Source: Devosia indica
GTDB taxonomy: Bacteria > Pseudomonadota > Alphaproteobacteria > Rhizobiales > Devosiaceae
Direction: 5' to 3'
DNA length: 64,000 bases
Assembly: GCF_003056405.1 (NCBI RefSeq)
Contig: NZ_PYVZ01000016.1
Location: 45,789-109,788, forward strand
Part shown: positions 28,966 to 36,916 of the stretch, piece after piece
Layout: each line of letters opens with the position of its first letter
Position numbering within the stretch: position 1 is the stretch's first letter
The notes under the pieces: generated by a model
What the model was told of the DNA's origin: nothing
The model's input: only the letters and a program-made list of their open reading frames with translations
Database searches by the model: none
Made by a program: the position numbers and the translations under genes

Positions 28966-30702
28966 ATGTCAGAAAGTGCTCCAATGAGCGACACCCCCAA
29001 ACAACCCGAATCTGCCGACCGTCTGGCAAAAGTCATTGCCCGGGCCGGTCTCTGCTCCCGCCGCGATGCCGAGGGCTGGATTGCCGACGGTCGCGTGGCC
29101 GTCAACGGCAAGACCGTGCTGACGCCAGCCTTCAACGTCACCAGCCGCGACAAGATCGAGGTCGATGGCCTGCCGCTCGCCGCGCGCCAGGGCACCCGCG
29201 TCTGGCTCTACAACAAGCCGGCCGGCCTGGTGGTCACCGAGAAGGACCCTGAAGGCCGACCCACCATTTTCGAGGAACTCGACCGCATGGGGCTCCCCCG
29301 CGTGCTGACCGTGGGCCGCCTCGATATAAACACCGAAGGCCTGCTGCTGCTCACCAATGATGGCGGCCTCAAGCGCGTGCTCGAGCTGCCCTCCACCGGC
29401 TGGCTGCGCCGCTACCGCGTGCGTGCCTTCGGCTCGGTCACCCAGACCCAGCTCGACAGCCTCAAGCACGGCATCACCGTCGATGGCGTGCAATACGGCC
29501 CGATCACCGCCACGCTGGAGCGCGAGCAGGGTTCCAATGTCTGGATGGTGCTGGGCCTGCGCGAAGGCAAGAACCGCGAAGTCAAGAACGTGCTGGGTTC
29601 GCTCGGCCTTGAGGTGAACCGGCTGATCCGCATCTCCTATGGGCCATTCCAGCTCGGTGATCTGGCCGAAGGTGGCGTCGAGATGGTCAAGGCGCGCATG
29701 CTGCGCGATCAGCTCGGCAAGAAGCTGGCCGAGTCGGCTGGCGTCGATTTCGAGAGCGAGATGCCCGATACCGCCCCGGTCCGCGATGAACGCCCGGTTC
29801 GTTCCCCGCGTGACCGGCAACCGCTGCGTCCACGTCCCGCTATAGGTCGGGACGGCGTACGGGATCGCGATGAAGGTCGCCCAATGCGGCCGCGTCGCAT
29901 CCATTTCGAGGATGATGGTCGCGCCCCTGAGGCCTTCGAGCCCAAGGGTGACGGCCGCTCGCGTCGGGATCGTGATGAACAGCCCGCCCGCAGCTTCGGC
30001 AAACCCGCTGGCCGCCCCGAGCGGTCCGATCGCCCCGAGGGCCGCAAGTCCTTTGGCGACCGGCCGCCCCGCCGTGATGGCGACAAGCCGGCGCGCGGAG
30101 GCTTTGCGGACCGCCCCAAACGCGACTTTGGTGACCGGCCCGCACGCGGTCCGCGAACAGACCGTGGCTTTGAGGATCGGCCCAAGCGCAGCTTTGGCGA
30201 CAAGCCGGCTCGGGGCGGTTTCTCCGAACGCCCCAAGAAGGACTTTGGTGACCGCCCGAAACGCGATTTCGGCGGCAAGCCTGCCCGTCCGCAGGGCGAA
30301 CGTCCGGCCCGTGGCCCGCGTCCCGAACGGAATTTCGATGATCGTCCCAAGCGTGATTATGGGGATCGTCCGCAGCGGCCTTACGGTGACAGGCCGGCCC
30401 ATGGTCCCCGTACCGAACGCCCCCAGGGCGATCGGCCGGTCCGCAGCGAACGACCCCATGGTGACCGCCCGCAGCGCGCCGACACTCGCCCGGGCAGCAA
30501 ATCCTTCGGTGACCGCAAGCCCTTCGCCGGCAAGCCTGGTGGTGCGGCCAAGCCTTATGCCGGAAAACCTGGTGGTGCCCGTTCGGCGGGTGGCCGTCCC
30601 GGTGCCAAGCCTTTTGCGGGCAAACCCGGTGGCCCGCGTCCTACTGGCGGACGGCCCACAGGCGGGCGCCCCTCCAGTGGCCCGCGTAAGCCGAGGGGCT
30701 AG
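28966..30702 (+). CDS. RluB/RsuA-type rRNA pseudouridine synthase with long disordered tail
   Basis: About 578 residues. An S4 RNA-binding domain (about 18-75; DRLAKVIARAGLCSRRDAEG) and a catalytic domain (about 80-250) with the Asp motif VGRLDINTEGLLLLTNDG and REGKNREVKNVL. Members isomerise a uridine in 23S (RluB) or 16S rRNA. After about residue 255 the protein has no fold: some 310 residues of Arg, Gly, Pro, Asp and Lys built from a loose repeat like RPKRDFGDRPARGP, ending in PFAGKPGG repeats. Family members are commonly 240-300 residues before such tails. Start 28966 or 28984. rsmD follows 7 bases later. Confidence 0.9.
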   Translation: MSESAPMSDTPKQPESADRLAKVIARAGLCSRRDAEGWIADGRVAVNGKTVLTPAFNVTSRDKIEVDGLPLAARQGTRVWLYNKPAGLVVTEKDPEGRPTIFEELDRMGLPRVLTVGRLDINTEGLLLLTNDGGLKRVLELPSTGWLRRYRVRAFGSVTQTQLDSLKHGITVDGVQYGPITATLEREQGSNVWMVLGLREGKNREVKNVLGSLGLEVNRLIRISYGPFQLGDLAEGGVEMVKARMLRDQLGKKLAESAGVDFESEMPDTAPVRDERPVRSPRDRQPLRPRPAIGRDGVRDRDEGRPMRPRRIHFEDDGRAPEAFEPKGDGRSRRDRDEQPARSFGKPAGRPERSDRPEGRKSFGDRPPRRDGDKPARGGFADRPKRDFGDRPARGPRTDRGFEDRPKRSFGDKPARGGFSERPKKDFGDRPKRDFGGKPARPQGERPARGPRPERNFDDRPKRDYGDRPQRPYGDRPAHGPRTERPQGDRPVRSERPHGDRPQRADTRPGSKSFGDRKPFAGKPGGAAKPYAGKPGGARSAGGRPGAKPFAGKPGGPRPTGGRPTGGRPSSGPRKPRG

Positions 30703-30708
30703 CCGATC

Positions 30709-31263
30709 ATGCGCATCGTCGCCGGCAAATTTCGCGGCAAGCAATTGTCCTCGCCCTCAGATGACAGCATCCGCCCCACCTCGGACCGGGCGCGCGAGTC
30801 GATGTTCAATATTCTCGGGTCCCGGCTTGGGCCGGTGTTCGAGGGCAAGCGCGTGCTCGATCTGTTTGCCGGTACGGGGGCATTGGGCCTCGAAGCGCTC
30901 TCACGCGGTGCGGCCCATGTTACCTTTGTCGATACGGGGGCCGAGGCGCGCGGCCTCATTCGCGATCACATCCAGGCCTTTGGTGTCGCAGCCATCACCA
31001 AGCTGCTGCGCCGCGATGCTACCGCGCTTGGCGCGCCGGGCACCTTTGGCGAGTTCGACCTGATTTTTCTCGATCCACCCTATGGGCAGGGTCTGGGTGA
31101 AAAGGCCCTCGCCGAACTCGCCGCCAATGGCTGGATCGCGCCCGGTGCCACCATCGTCTGGGAAGAGGCTGCCAGTGCCGAGGTGACTATTCCGTCGGGC
31201 TTTGAACTCGAAGATACCCGTGAGTATGGCGCGGCCGCCGTGCGGTTTCTGACATTCAGCTAA
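30709..31263 (+). CDS. rsmD: 16S rRNA (guanine-966-N2)-methyltransferase
   Basis: 184 residues. The SAM motif VLDLFAGTGALGLEALSRGA (about 47-66) and the catalytic DPPY (LIFLDPPYGQG, about 120-130) identify an RsmD-type N2-guanine methyltransferase that acts on 16S rRNA in assembling 30S particles. N-terminal MRIVAGKFRGKQL and TSDRARESMFNIL are family hallmarks. Close to the pseudouridine synthase, so the pair forms an rRNA-modification operon. An 11-bp inverted repeat follows the stop. Confidence 0.95.
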   Translation: MRIVAGKFRGKQLSSPSDDSIRPTSDRARESMFNILGSRLGPVFEGKRVLDLFAGTGALGLEALSRGAAHVTFVDTGAEARGLIRDHIQAFGVAAITKLLRRDATALGAPGTFGEFDLIFLDPPYGQGLGEKALAELAANGWIAPGATIVWEEAASAEVTIPSGFELEDTREYGAAAVRFLTFS

Positions 31264-31273
31264 CGGCTGCAAT

Positions 31274-31314
31274 GCGGCCTGAAGAGAAAAGCGGCGGCCC
31301 GTGCTTCAGGCCGC
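31274..31314. terminator. Bidirectional terminator-like hairpin
   Basis: Perfect 11-bp arms GCGGCCTGAAG (31274-31284) and CTTCAGGCCGC (31304-31314) between the convergent rsmD and zur genes; the right arm overlaps the zur 3' end. The loop is 19 bases and no clear T run follows, so termination is only likely. Confidence 0.45.
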
Positions 31315-31719
31315 CTTCAGGCATTCCGCGCACTTGCCGCGAATTTCCATGGTTGTCCGCTCGACCTTGAAACCGGTCGCGCCTGCCCATTTGCCCAGCC
31401 GCTCTTCGATCACCGCATCGGCGAATTCATCCACCTTGCCGCAACCTTCGCAAATGGCAAAGGCGATCAGCCCTTTGCGATGACAATGCTCGTCTGCGCA
31501 GGCCACGAAGGCATTGAGCGATTCCAGCCGATGCGCCAGGCCGCGTTCCACCAGCTTGTCCAGCGCCCGATAGACCTGCAATGGCGCGCGCAGGCCTTCA
31601 CTGCGCAGCAGGTCGAGAATGTCATAGGCCGAGAGCGGAGCCGGGGCGTGGTTCAGCGTGCCCAGCACCAGTTCCTGGTTCCGGGTCAGGTCCGTGGGCA
31701 TGACATGGTCATGTGCCAT
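31306..31719 (-). CDS. zur: Zinc uptake regulator, Fur family
   Basis: 137 residues. Winged HTH (about 10-70; LSAYDILDLLRSEG, APLQVYRALDKLVERG) and a metal-binding C-terminal domain with CADEHCH, CEGCGK and the terminal pair CAEC, the structural zinc ligands of Zur. With zinc bound it represses uptake genes. ATG 31719 chosen because AGGAG precedes it; it overlaps the znuB stop by 11 bases, making znuC-znuB-zur one operon. The Fur subtype is set by this context and the Zur boxes nearby. Confidence 0.92.
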   Translation of the reverse strand: MAHDHVMPTDLTRNQELVLGTLNHAPAPLSAYDILDLLRSEGLRAPLQVYRALDKLVERGLAHRLESLNAFVACADEHCHRKGLIAFAICEGCGKVDEFADAVIEERLGKWAGATGFKVERTTMEIRGKCAECLKAA

Positions 31720-32527
31720 AGTGATCACTCCTGCCAAACAGCCGCGCCGTGGGCACCACCAGCGACAGTAAGAACAGCGCCAGCGCCATCACCACGATGG
31801 ATGGTCCAGAAGCGGTATCCCAGGTCCGCGACCCGAACAAGCCGCCGACCACGGAAAGCCCGCCCAGCACCGCCGCGACTGCGGCCATCATCTCCGGCGT
31901 GGCACTCAGGCGCCGTGCCGTGGCCGCTGGAATGATCAGAAGGGACGTGATCAGCAGAACCCCGACCAGCTTCATGGCAATGGCGATCACACTGGCCATC
32001 AGCAGCATCAGGATGATGCGGCTGACTTCCGGGCGCAAGCCCTCGGCCTCGGCCAGTTCCGGACTGACCGTTGCCGCCAGCAGCGGCCGCCAGTTCAGCA
32101 CCAGGATGGCGAGAATGGCGATACCCCCGCCATAGATGATTGCAATATCCTCCACCGAGACGGCCAGGATATCGCCGAACAGGAACCCCATCAGGTCGAT
32201 CCGCACCTGGGTCAGGAAGCCGACAATCACCAGCCCGACAGCCAGGCTCGAATGGCTGAGAATCCCCAATAGGGCATCGGTCGAAAGCGTGTTCTGCTTT
32301 TGCAGCAGCAACAGCGCTCCCGCCACCAGCGCCGCAACGGCAAAGACGCCCAGCGTCACATTGACGGACAGCAGGATCGACAGGGCGACGCCCAGCAGTG
32401 CCGAATGCGCCATGGTGTCGCCGAAATAGGCCATGCGGCGCCAGACAACAAAGCAGCCCAACGGGCCGGTCACGGCGGCAAGGCCCACCCCGGCAACCAG
32501 AGCGCGTGAGAAGAAATCACCGAACAT
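31709..32527 (-). CDS. znuB: Zinc ABC transporter permease
   Basis: 272 residues, about eight membrane helices, ABC-3 family. The start MFGDFFSRALVAGVGLAAVT, RRMAYFGDTMAHSALLGVAL and the region near ETRRLSAT-type loop (PAATARRLSATPEMM) are typical of ZnuB. It forms the inner-membrane channel with ZnuC and receives zinc from ZnuA. ATG 32527 overlaps the znuC stop by 11 bases; the longer frame upstream is the znuC His-tail read out of frame. Confidence 0.94.
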   Translation of the reverse strand: MFGDFFSRALVAGVGLAAVTGPLGCFVVWRRMAYFGDTMAHSALLGVALSILLSVNVTLGVFAVAALVAGALLLLQKQNTLSTDALLGILSHSSLAVGLVIVGFLTQVRIDLMGFLFGDILAVSVEDIAIIYGGGIAILAILVLNWRPLLAATVSPELAEAEGLRPEVSRIILMLLMASVIAIAMKLVGVLLITSLLIIPAATARRLSATPEMMAAVAAVLGGLSVVGGLFGSRTWDTASGPSIVVMALALFLLSLVVPTARLFGRSDHYGT

Positions 32528-33335
32528 GGCCGTGCTCCCCATGCTGATGCTGATGGCCGTGGGAATGCTCATGCTCCCCATGCGCCCCGACCACACAACC
32601 ATCCTCGTGGTGCTCATGGTCGTGATGATGCTCATAGATCGCCAGGGCCGAACCCGCCCGGTCGCCGAACAGCCGCAGATATTCCGGGCTGGTCTTGACC
32701 GCATTGGGCGTGCCCCGGCAGCAGACATGGCCATTGAGGCAGATGACAGTATCCGTTTCGGCCATCACCACATGCAGGTCATGCGAAATCATCAATATGC
32801 CCGCTTGCGTCTTGTCGCGGATCTGCCGGATCAATTGGTAGAGGGCCACTTCGCCGGAGAAGTCGACCCCCTGCACCGGCTCGTCCAGCACCAAAAGGTC
32901 CGGCTTGCGGATCATGGCACGAGCGAACAGCACGCGCTGGAACTCACCCCCCGACAGTTCCTGCACGGCCGCTTTGCGCAGGTGTGCTGCCCCGACCGCC
33001 TCAAGGGCTTCTCCAATCTCGGCGGATGAGAACCGTCCCGTCAGTGTCATCAGCCGTTCAACGGTCAGTGGCAGTGTCCAGTCAATGGCCAGCTTCTGCG
33101 GCACATAGCCGATGGTCAGGCCCGGCTTGCGGGTCACGGTGCCCATGCTCGGTCGCAAAACACCGGTCACCATCTTGGCTGTTGTCGATTTGCCCGATCC
33201 GTTCGGCCCGATCAGGGTGACGATCTCGCCACGTGAAATCGACAGGTCCACGCCTTCCACCAATACCCGACCGCCACTGCGCACGCCGGCGCCGGCAAGC
33301 GTGATCAGGGGTTCTCTCTGCCGATAGTCATGCAT
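32517..33335 (-). CDS. znuC: Zinc ABC transporter ATPase with His-rich tail
   Basis: 272 residues. Walker A GPNGSGKST (about 43-51), signature ELSGGEFQRV, Walker B LLVLDEPVQGVD and the switch His (MISHDLHVV) are all intact. The last ~45 residues are His-rich (YEHHHDHEHHEDG, HSHGHQHQHGEHGH), probably a zinc-binding sensor or buffer. ATG 33335 chosen; an upstream extension to 33446 would read through the palindromic repeat at 33354. Divergent from znuA with two Zur-box-like palindromes between. Confidence 0.94.
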   Translation of the reverse strand: MHDYRQREPLITLAGAGVRSGGRVLVEGVDLSISRGEIVTLIGPNGSGKSTTAKMVTGVLRPSMGTVTRKPGLTIGYVPQKLAIDWTLPLTVERLMTLTGRFSSAEIGEALEAVGAAHLRKAAVQELSGGEFQRVLFARAMIRKPDLLVLDEPVQGVDFSGEVALYQLIRQIRDKTQAGILMISHDLHVVMAETDTVICLNGHVCCRGTPNAVKTSPEYLRLFGDRAGSALAIYEHHHDHEHHEDGCVVGAHGEHEHSHGHQHQHGEHGHVR

Positions 33336-33353
33336 GAAATTCAGGTTTCCTTC

Positions 33354-33395
33354 GCCCCTCCCCCTTCTTCGGGGGAGGTCGTTGGGGGTTGGTGG
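33354..33395. repeat. CCTCCCCCT/GGGGGAGG palindromic repeat, copy 1
   Basis: CCCCTCCCCCTTCTTCGGGG followed by GAGG and a G/T tract. One of four related repeats here (also 40330, 41044 and 63771); this type is widespread in alphaproteobacterial intergenic DNA. It lies in the znuC 5' leader. Confidence 0.75.
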
Positions 33396-33453
33396 CCCCT
33401 TCGCATACGCGACCAAAAAAAGCCCAGCAACCCGTCTTGACGCCAATCAATAC

Positions 33454-33466
33454 GTTATAGCATAAC
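33454..33466. promoter_or_regulatory. Zur box 1
   Basis: GTTATAGCATAAC, a perfect inverted repeat (GTTAT-N3-ATAAC) between divergent znuC and znuA, in an AT-rich island. It fits the GTTAT-N3-ATAAC core of alphaproteobacterial Zur sites. Confidence 0.8.
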
Positions 33467-33478
33467 ACTGCTGCAAGC

Positions 33479-33491
33479 GTAATAACATAAC
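33479..33491. promoter_or_regulatory. Zur box 2, weaker
   Basis: GTAATAACATAAC differs from box 1 at two positions and lies 39 bases before the znuA ATG. Two sites could control the two divergent promoters separately. Confidence 0.6.
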
Positions 33492-33529
33492 ATATCGCTC
33501 TCGACCCTTCCGTTGCCAAGAGGCCAGAC

Positions 33530-34531
33530 ATGACAAAATTCACCCTCCCTCTCGCCACCTTCGCAACCCTGCTGCTGACCGGCACGGCAATTGCTGCCCC
33601 CGCTGTCGTGGCGTCCACCAAGCCTGTCCACTCGCTCGTTTCCGCCGTCATGGGTGATGTTGGAACGCCCGCTCTCATCGTCAAAGGCGCTGCCTCCCCG
33701 CACACTTATTCGCTCCGTCCCTCCGATGCCGCGGCCCTTGAGGCAGCCAATATTGTCTTCTGGACTGGGCATGGCATGGAGCTCTTCCTGGCTGACGCAC
33801 TCGAGACCTTGTCCACCAATGCCAAGGTGGTCGAGCTCGCCGAAGCCCCAGGAATAGAACTGCTGCCTGTCCGGGAAGGCGGAGCCTTTGAGGCGCATAT
33901 GCATGAGGGGGACGACCACGAGCACGACCATGAGGAGGACGGTCATGATCATGCCGATGAACATGGCCATGGAGAGCACGAGGATGACGATCACGAGGGA
34001 CATGACCATGCTCATGACGAGAGCGACATGCATTTCTGGCTTGACCCCGAAAACGCCAAGCTGATGGTCGCCCATATTGCCCAGACGCTGTCCGCCGCCG
34101 ATCCCGACAATGCCGCCGCCTACGCCGCCAATGCCGAAGCCGAAGCGGCCCGGCTGGACGCCCTCTCCGCCGAACTGACGGCCACCCTGGCGCCGGTTGC
34201 CGATAAACCCTTCATCGTGTTCCACGACGCCTACCAGTATTTCGAAAACCGCTTCGGCCTCACGGTCGCCGGCACAGTCACGGTCTCGCCCGAAGCCATG
34301 CCCGGCGCCGCGCGCATCGACGAATTGCGGGCCAAGGTGGTTGAGCTGGGCGCCACCTGCGTCTTTGCCGAACCCAATTTCGAACCTGCCATTGTCCGCA
34401 CCATCGTTGAAGGCACCACTGCCCAGGCGGGCACGTTGGATCCCGAGGGCAGTGCCCTGACCGAAGGGCCCGACCTCTATCCCGAGCTCTTGCGGGGCCT
34501 GGCCAATGGGCTGGTCGAGTGCCTGGGGTAA
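33530..34531 (+). CDS. znuA: Zinc ABC transporter substrate-binding protein
   Basis: 333 residues, exported (signal peptide about residues 1-23, cleavage near TAIAA). Cluster A-I fold: KPVHSLVSAVMGD with an early metal His, SPHTYSLRPSDA, DMHFWLDPENAKLMV and FHDAYQYFENRFGL give the zinc-binding His/Asp set. A long His/Asp/Glu loop (about residues 124-163, such as DDHEHDHEEDGHDH) is the ZnuA charged loop. Captures zinc in the periplasm for ZnuBC. Controlled by Zur boxes upstream. Confidence 0.95.
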   Translation: MTKFTLPLATFATLLLTGTAIAAPAVVASTKPVHSLVSAVMGDVGTPALIVKGAASPHTYSLRPSDAAALEAANIVFWTGHGMELFLADALETLSTNAKVVELAEAPGIELLPVREGGAFEAHMHEGDDHEHDHEEDGHDHADEHGHGEHEDDDHEGHDHAHDESDMHFWLDPENAKLMVAHIAQTLSAADPDNAAAYAANAEAEAARLDALSAELTATLAPVADKPFIVFHDAYQYFENRFGLTVAGTVTVSPEAMPGAARIDELRAKVVELGATCVFAEPNFEPAIVRTIVEGTTAQAGTLDPEGSALTEGPDLYPELLRGLANGLVECLG

Positions 34532-34566
34532 AGGTCGCGGGCTGACCGAATATCCTGGTCAAGATC

Positions 34567-34597
34567 AATGTCTCCCCGGCGCAGGCCGGGGCCCATC
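34567..34597. repeat. REP-like repeat, half copy
   Basis: CCCCGGCGCAGGCCGGGGCC plus CAT matches the left arm of the 4248-4333 repeat with one changed base; the right arm is missing or degraded. Confidence 0.6.
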
Positions 34598-34831
34598 CCG
34601 AGCGTGTCAGGAGCTCGGGCCGGTGCTTCATTCGGTGCCGCCATTTCTCGCACGGTGAATCGCCCGAAAATCCGCCGCTCCTCTGTCCTCCCGGCCCGCA
34701 CGCGCTAGTCCGGCACCCACAGCCCGTCAGCCAACTTCTCCCCCCCTCCAGTCCTCCACCTCTCATCCTACCACCTGCCAATCCCCCAGACTTCCACACC
34801 CCTGACCTCACCCATTCGCGCCTCCCGCGAT

Positions 34832-34844
34832 GTAATGTGCTAAC
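34832..34844. promoter_or_regulatory. Zur-box-like site upstream of aztD
   Basis: GTAATGTGCTAAC, two mismatches to the GTTAT-N3-ATAAC core, followed by ATAT. It lies 15 bases before the aztD start, overlapping its likely promoter or leader. Suggests aztD is in the Zur regulon. Confidence 0.55.
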
Positions 34845-34859
34845 ATATCGGAGTTTGAT

Positions 34860-36041
34860 ATGCACAAGACCCTCCCCCTGGCCCTGCTGGCCGCCACGGC
34901 GCTCAGTGTCCCCGCCCTTGCTGATGAAACCAGCGCCTGGCGCCTGTTCATCGGCGATCACACTGCGCCAGAGGTGACGGCGCTGGACCTCGAAACCGGC
35001 GCAGCAATTGCCACCTTCCCGCTGGCCAGCCCGGCCAGCCTCTACACCACCGATGGCGTGGTCTTTGCGGTGCAGGGCGCCGCAAATCAGGTTTCGGCCA
35101 TCGATGCAGGCATTGCCGTGGACGACCACGGCGACCACGGCGATATCGAGATCACCGCGCCATCCCTGATCGAGCCTGTACTCACCGGCGAAAAGCCCGC
35201 CCATTTCGTCGAGCACGACGGCAAGGTCGCCATGTTCTTCGACGGCTCGGGGCTGGTAAGCCTGTTCACCGCACACGACTGGGCACATGACGGCGAGCTC
35301 GCGACAACCGAGCTCGACAGCGGCACCGCTCATCACGGCGTGGCTATCCCCTGGGGCGACTATACGCTGGTCTCGACCGCCGATGCCGATAACGAGAAAA
35401 AGCCCCGCCTCGGCCTCAACGTGCTCGACGCGAATGGCGATCAGGTGGGTGAAACCTATCCGTGCCCGGATCTGCATGGCGAGGCGAGTTCGGGCAACCT
35501 CGCCATGGTCGGCTGCGGCGATGGCCTGCTGCTCGTCTCCGGCTCGGATACGCCTACAATCGAAAAGCTCGACTATGCGGGCCTGCCCGATGGCAAGGTG
35601 ACCACGTTGATCGGCGGGCAGGGGCTGCAATATTTCCTCGGCAATTACGGCGCCGACAAGCTGGTCATCATCGATCCCACCGAAGCCGAGCCCTACCGCC
35701 TGATCGACCTCCCCACCCGCCGCGTGCATTTCGTCACCGATCCGGTCCGGCCCAAATTCGCTTACATCTTCACTGAAGATGGCCAGCTCCGTCAGCTCGA
35801 CGTGCTCAAGGGCGAGATCACGAGGTCCGTGACCATCACCGAGCCCTATTCCATGGATGGCGAATGGAGCCTGCCGCGGCCCCGCCTGACTGTTGCCGGC
35901 GACGTCATCGCCGTCACCGACCCGTTGGCCGGAAAGGTGCATCTGGTCGATGCCCAAAGCTTCGAAATCACCCGCGCGCTCAGCGTGGAGGGGCTGCCCT
36001 ATACCATCGTCGCCGTCGGCGGCTCCGGCACCGTCCACTAG
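34860..36041 (+). CDS. aztD: Periplasmic zinc metallochaperone, AztD-like
   Basis: 393 residues. Signal peptide (cleavage near SVPALA, about residue 21) and a repeating beta-propeller pattern (WRLFIGDHTAPEVTALDLE, KLVIIDPTEAEPYRLIDL, GEITRSVTITEPY). Clusters of His/Asp near residues 84-90 (DDHGDHGD), HDWAHD and HHGVAI could bind zinc. AztD hands zinc to a cluster A-I binding protein in Paracoccus. Here it follows znuA and has a Zur-like site, which supports the call. Cys pair CPDLHGEASSGNLAMVGC may form a disulfide. ATG 34860 with GGAG upstream. Confidence 0.85.
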   Translation: MHKTLPLALLAATALSVPALADETSAWRLFIGDHTAPEVTALDLETGAAIATFPLASPASLYTTDGVVFAVQGAANQVSAIDAGIAVDDHGDHGDIEITAPSLIEPVLTGEKPAHFVEHDGKVAMFFDGSGLVSLFTAHDWAHDGELATTELDSGTAHHGVAIPWGDYTLVSTADADNEKKPRLGLNVLDANGDQVGETYPCPDLHGEASSGNLAMVGCGDGLLLVSGSDTPTIEKLDYAGLPDGKVTTLIGGQGLQYFLGNYGADKLVIIDPTEAEPYRLIDLPTRRVHFVTDPVRPKFAYIFTEDGQLRQLDVLKGEITRSVTITEPYSMDGEWSLPRPRLTVAGDVIAVTDPLAGKVHLVDAQSFEITRALSVEGLPYTIVAVGGSGTVH

Positions 36042-36124
36042 GCATCCTGTACCCCTCTTGCTGGCAGAGAGGTTGGATGACACGGCAATCCGGGTGAGGG
36101 GACACGCTCCTCTCGCCCTTTTAC

Positions 36125-36562
36125 CTACTTCAGCGGTCCCTTGAAGATGAAGAAGGCGCCCAGCCCGATCAGCGCAAAGCCGATGCCGTGGTTCCAGGTA
36201 AATTTCTCGCCCAGATAAAGCACTGCAAAGAGTGCAAACACCGAAAGGGAGATGACCTCCTGGATGGTCTTGAGCTCGGCCCCTGAATAGACCCCATAGC
36301 CAATCCGGTTGGCGGGCACGGCCAGCCAATATTCGAAAAAGGCGATCCCCCAGCTCACCAGCACCACCACCCAGAGAGCCGCGCCGGGAAACTTCAGATG
36401 GCCATACCAGGCGAAAGTCATGAATAGGTTGGAGGCGATCAGCAGCCCGATCGGGGCCAGCGTAGCAAGGTTGAAACCCAATTGGTCACCATATGAGGGC
36501 GAATCGGCCCATGGCCGGGCCGAAAGCCATCTGATCAACCGCTCCACCGCTGGCAAGCGCAA
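36125..36562 (-). CDS. DUF486 family small multidrug-type membrane protein
   Basis: Up to 145 residues. Four hydrophobic helices (about 36-54, 62-80, 97-117, 124-141). The core IASNLFMTFAWYGHLKF and FFEYWLAVPANRIGY identify DUF486, a branch of the drug/metabolite transporter superfamily; members are usually ~115 residues. The first ~30 residues are hydrophilic and the start here is a TTG, so the true start may be further in. Follows the DUF2164 gene directly. Function unknown. Confidence 0.8.
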   Translation of the reverse strand: MRLPAVERLIRWLSARPWADSPSYGDQLGFNLATLAPIGLLIASNLFMTFAWYGHLKFPGAALWVVVLVSWGIAFFEYWLAVPANRIGYGVYSGAELKTIQEVISLSVFALFAVLYLGEKFTWNHGIGFALIGLGAFFIFKGPLK

Positions 36563-36817
36563 TCAGCGCGCGTGTTTGGTCACCTGCTCGAGCGAGAAGA
36601 TTTCGTCGCTGACATCGTCGATCTTTTTCCTGACCAGCGCCTGCGCGTCATAAAGGCCGCGATTGTAGAAATAGGCGCCCATCTTCTCGGCGAAGAACTG
36701 CATCAGCAGTTCCGCCGGAATGGCGCCGATCGACTGGTCCAGCTCCTCGCGGAAATAGTCCTGGATCTCCCCGACTATGGCCTTGGTTTCCTCGCGGCTG
36801 AAGGTAATCGGTTTCAT
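36563..36817 (-). CDS. DUF2164 family small protein
   Basis: 84 residues. FSREETKAIVGEIQDYFREE, FFAEKMGAYFYNRGLYDAQ and DDVSDEIFSLE match the DUF2164 pattern of small helical proteins without known activity. ATG 36817 follows AAGGAGCCAGGCC. The stop abuts the start of the DUF486 gene, so the two are probably co-transcribed. Confidence 0.85.
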   Translation of the reverse strand: MKPITFSREETKAIVGEIQDYFREELDQSIGAIPAELLMQFFAEKMGAYFYNRGLYDAQALVRKKIDDVSDEIFSLEQVTKHAR

Positions 36818-36916
36818 GGCCTGGCTCCTTGCTTCATAGCCCGTTCATTAAGCGAGTCGCTTCTTGTTGTGGACGTCTGCTTGCGCCAATCTGGCGCCAA
36901 TGGAGGAAACCACACC

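Larger units (their letters stand above)
34532..34859. other. Intergenic stretch between znuA and aztD, 328 bp
   Basis: Contains a half copy of the GC-rich REP-like repeat (34567-34597) and, near its right end, a Zur-box-like site. The C-rich middle (34720-34800) shows no gene on either strand. Confidence 0.6.

Noticed and set aside
28969..30744. Antisense frame of 591 codons opposite the pseudouridine synthase
   Set aside because: Mirror of the Arg/Gly/Pro repeat coding; low-complexity product without family features.
33336..33446. Longer znuC start
   Set aside because: Would translate a palindromic repeat and approach the Zur box; family start is near 33335.
34278..36329. 683-codon minus-strand frame across znuA, the spacer and aztD
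   Set aside because: Runs through a repeat and two real genes; no conserved motif.
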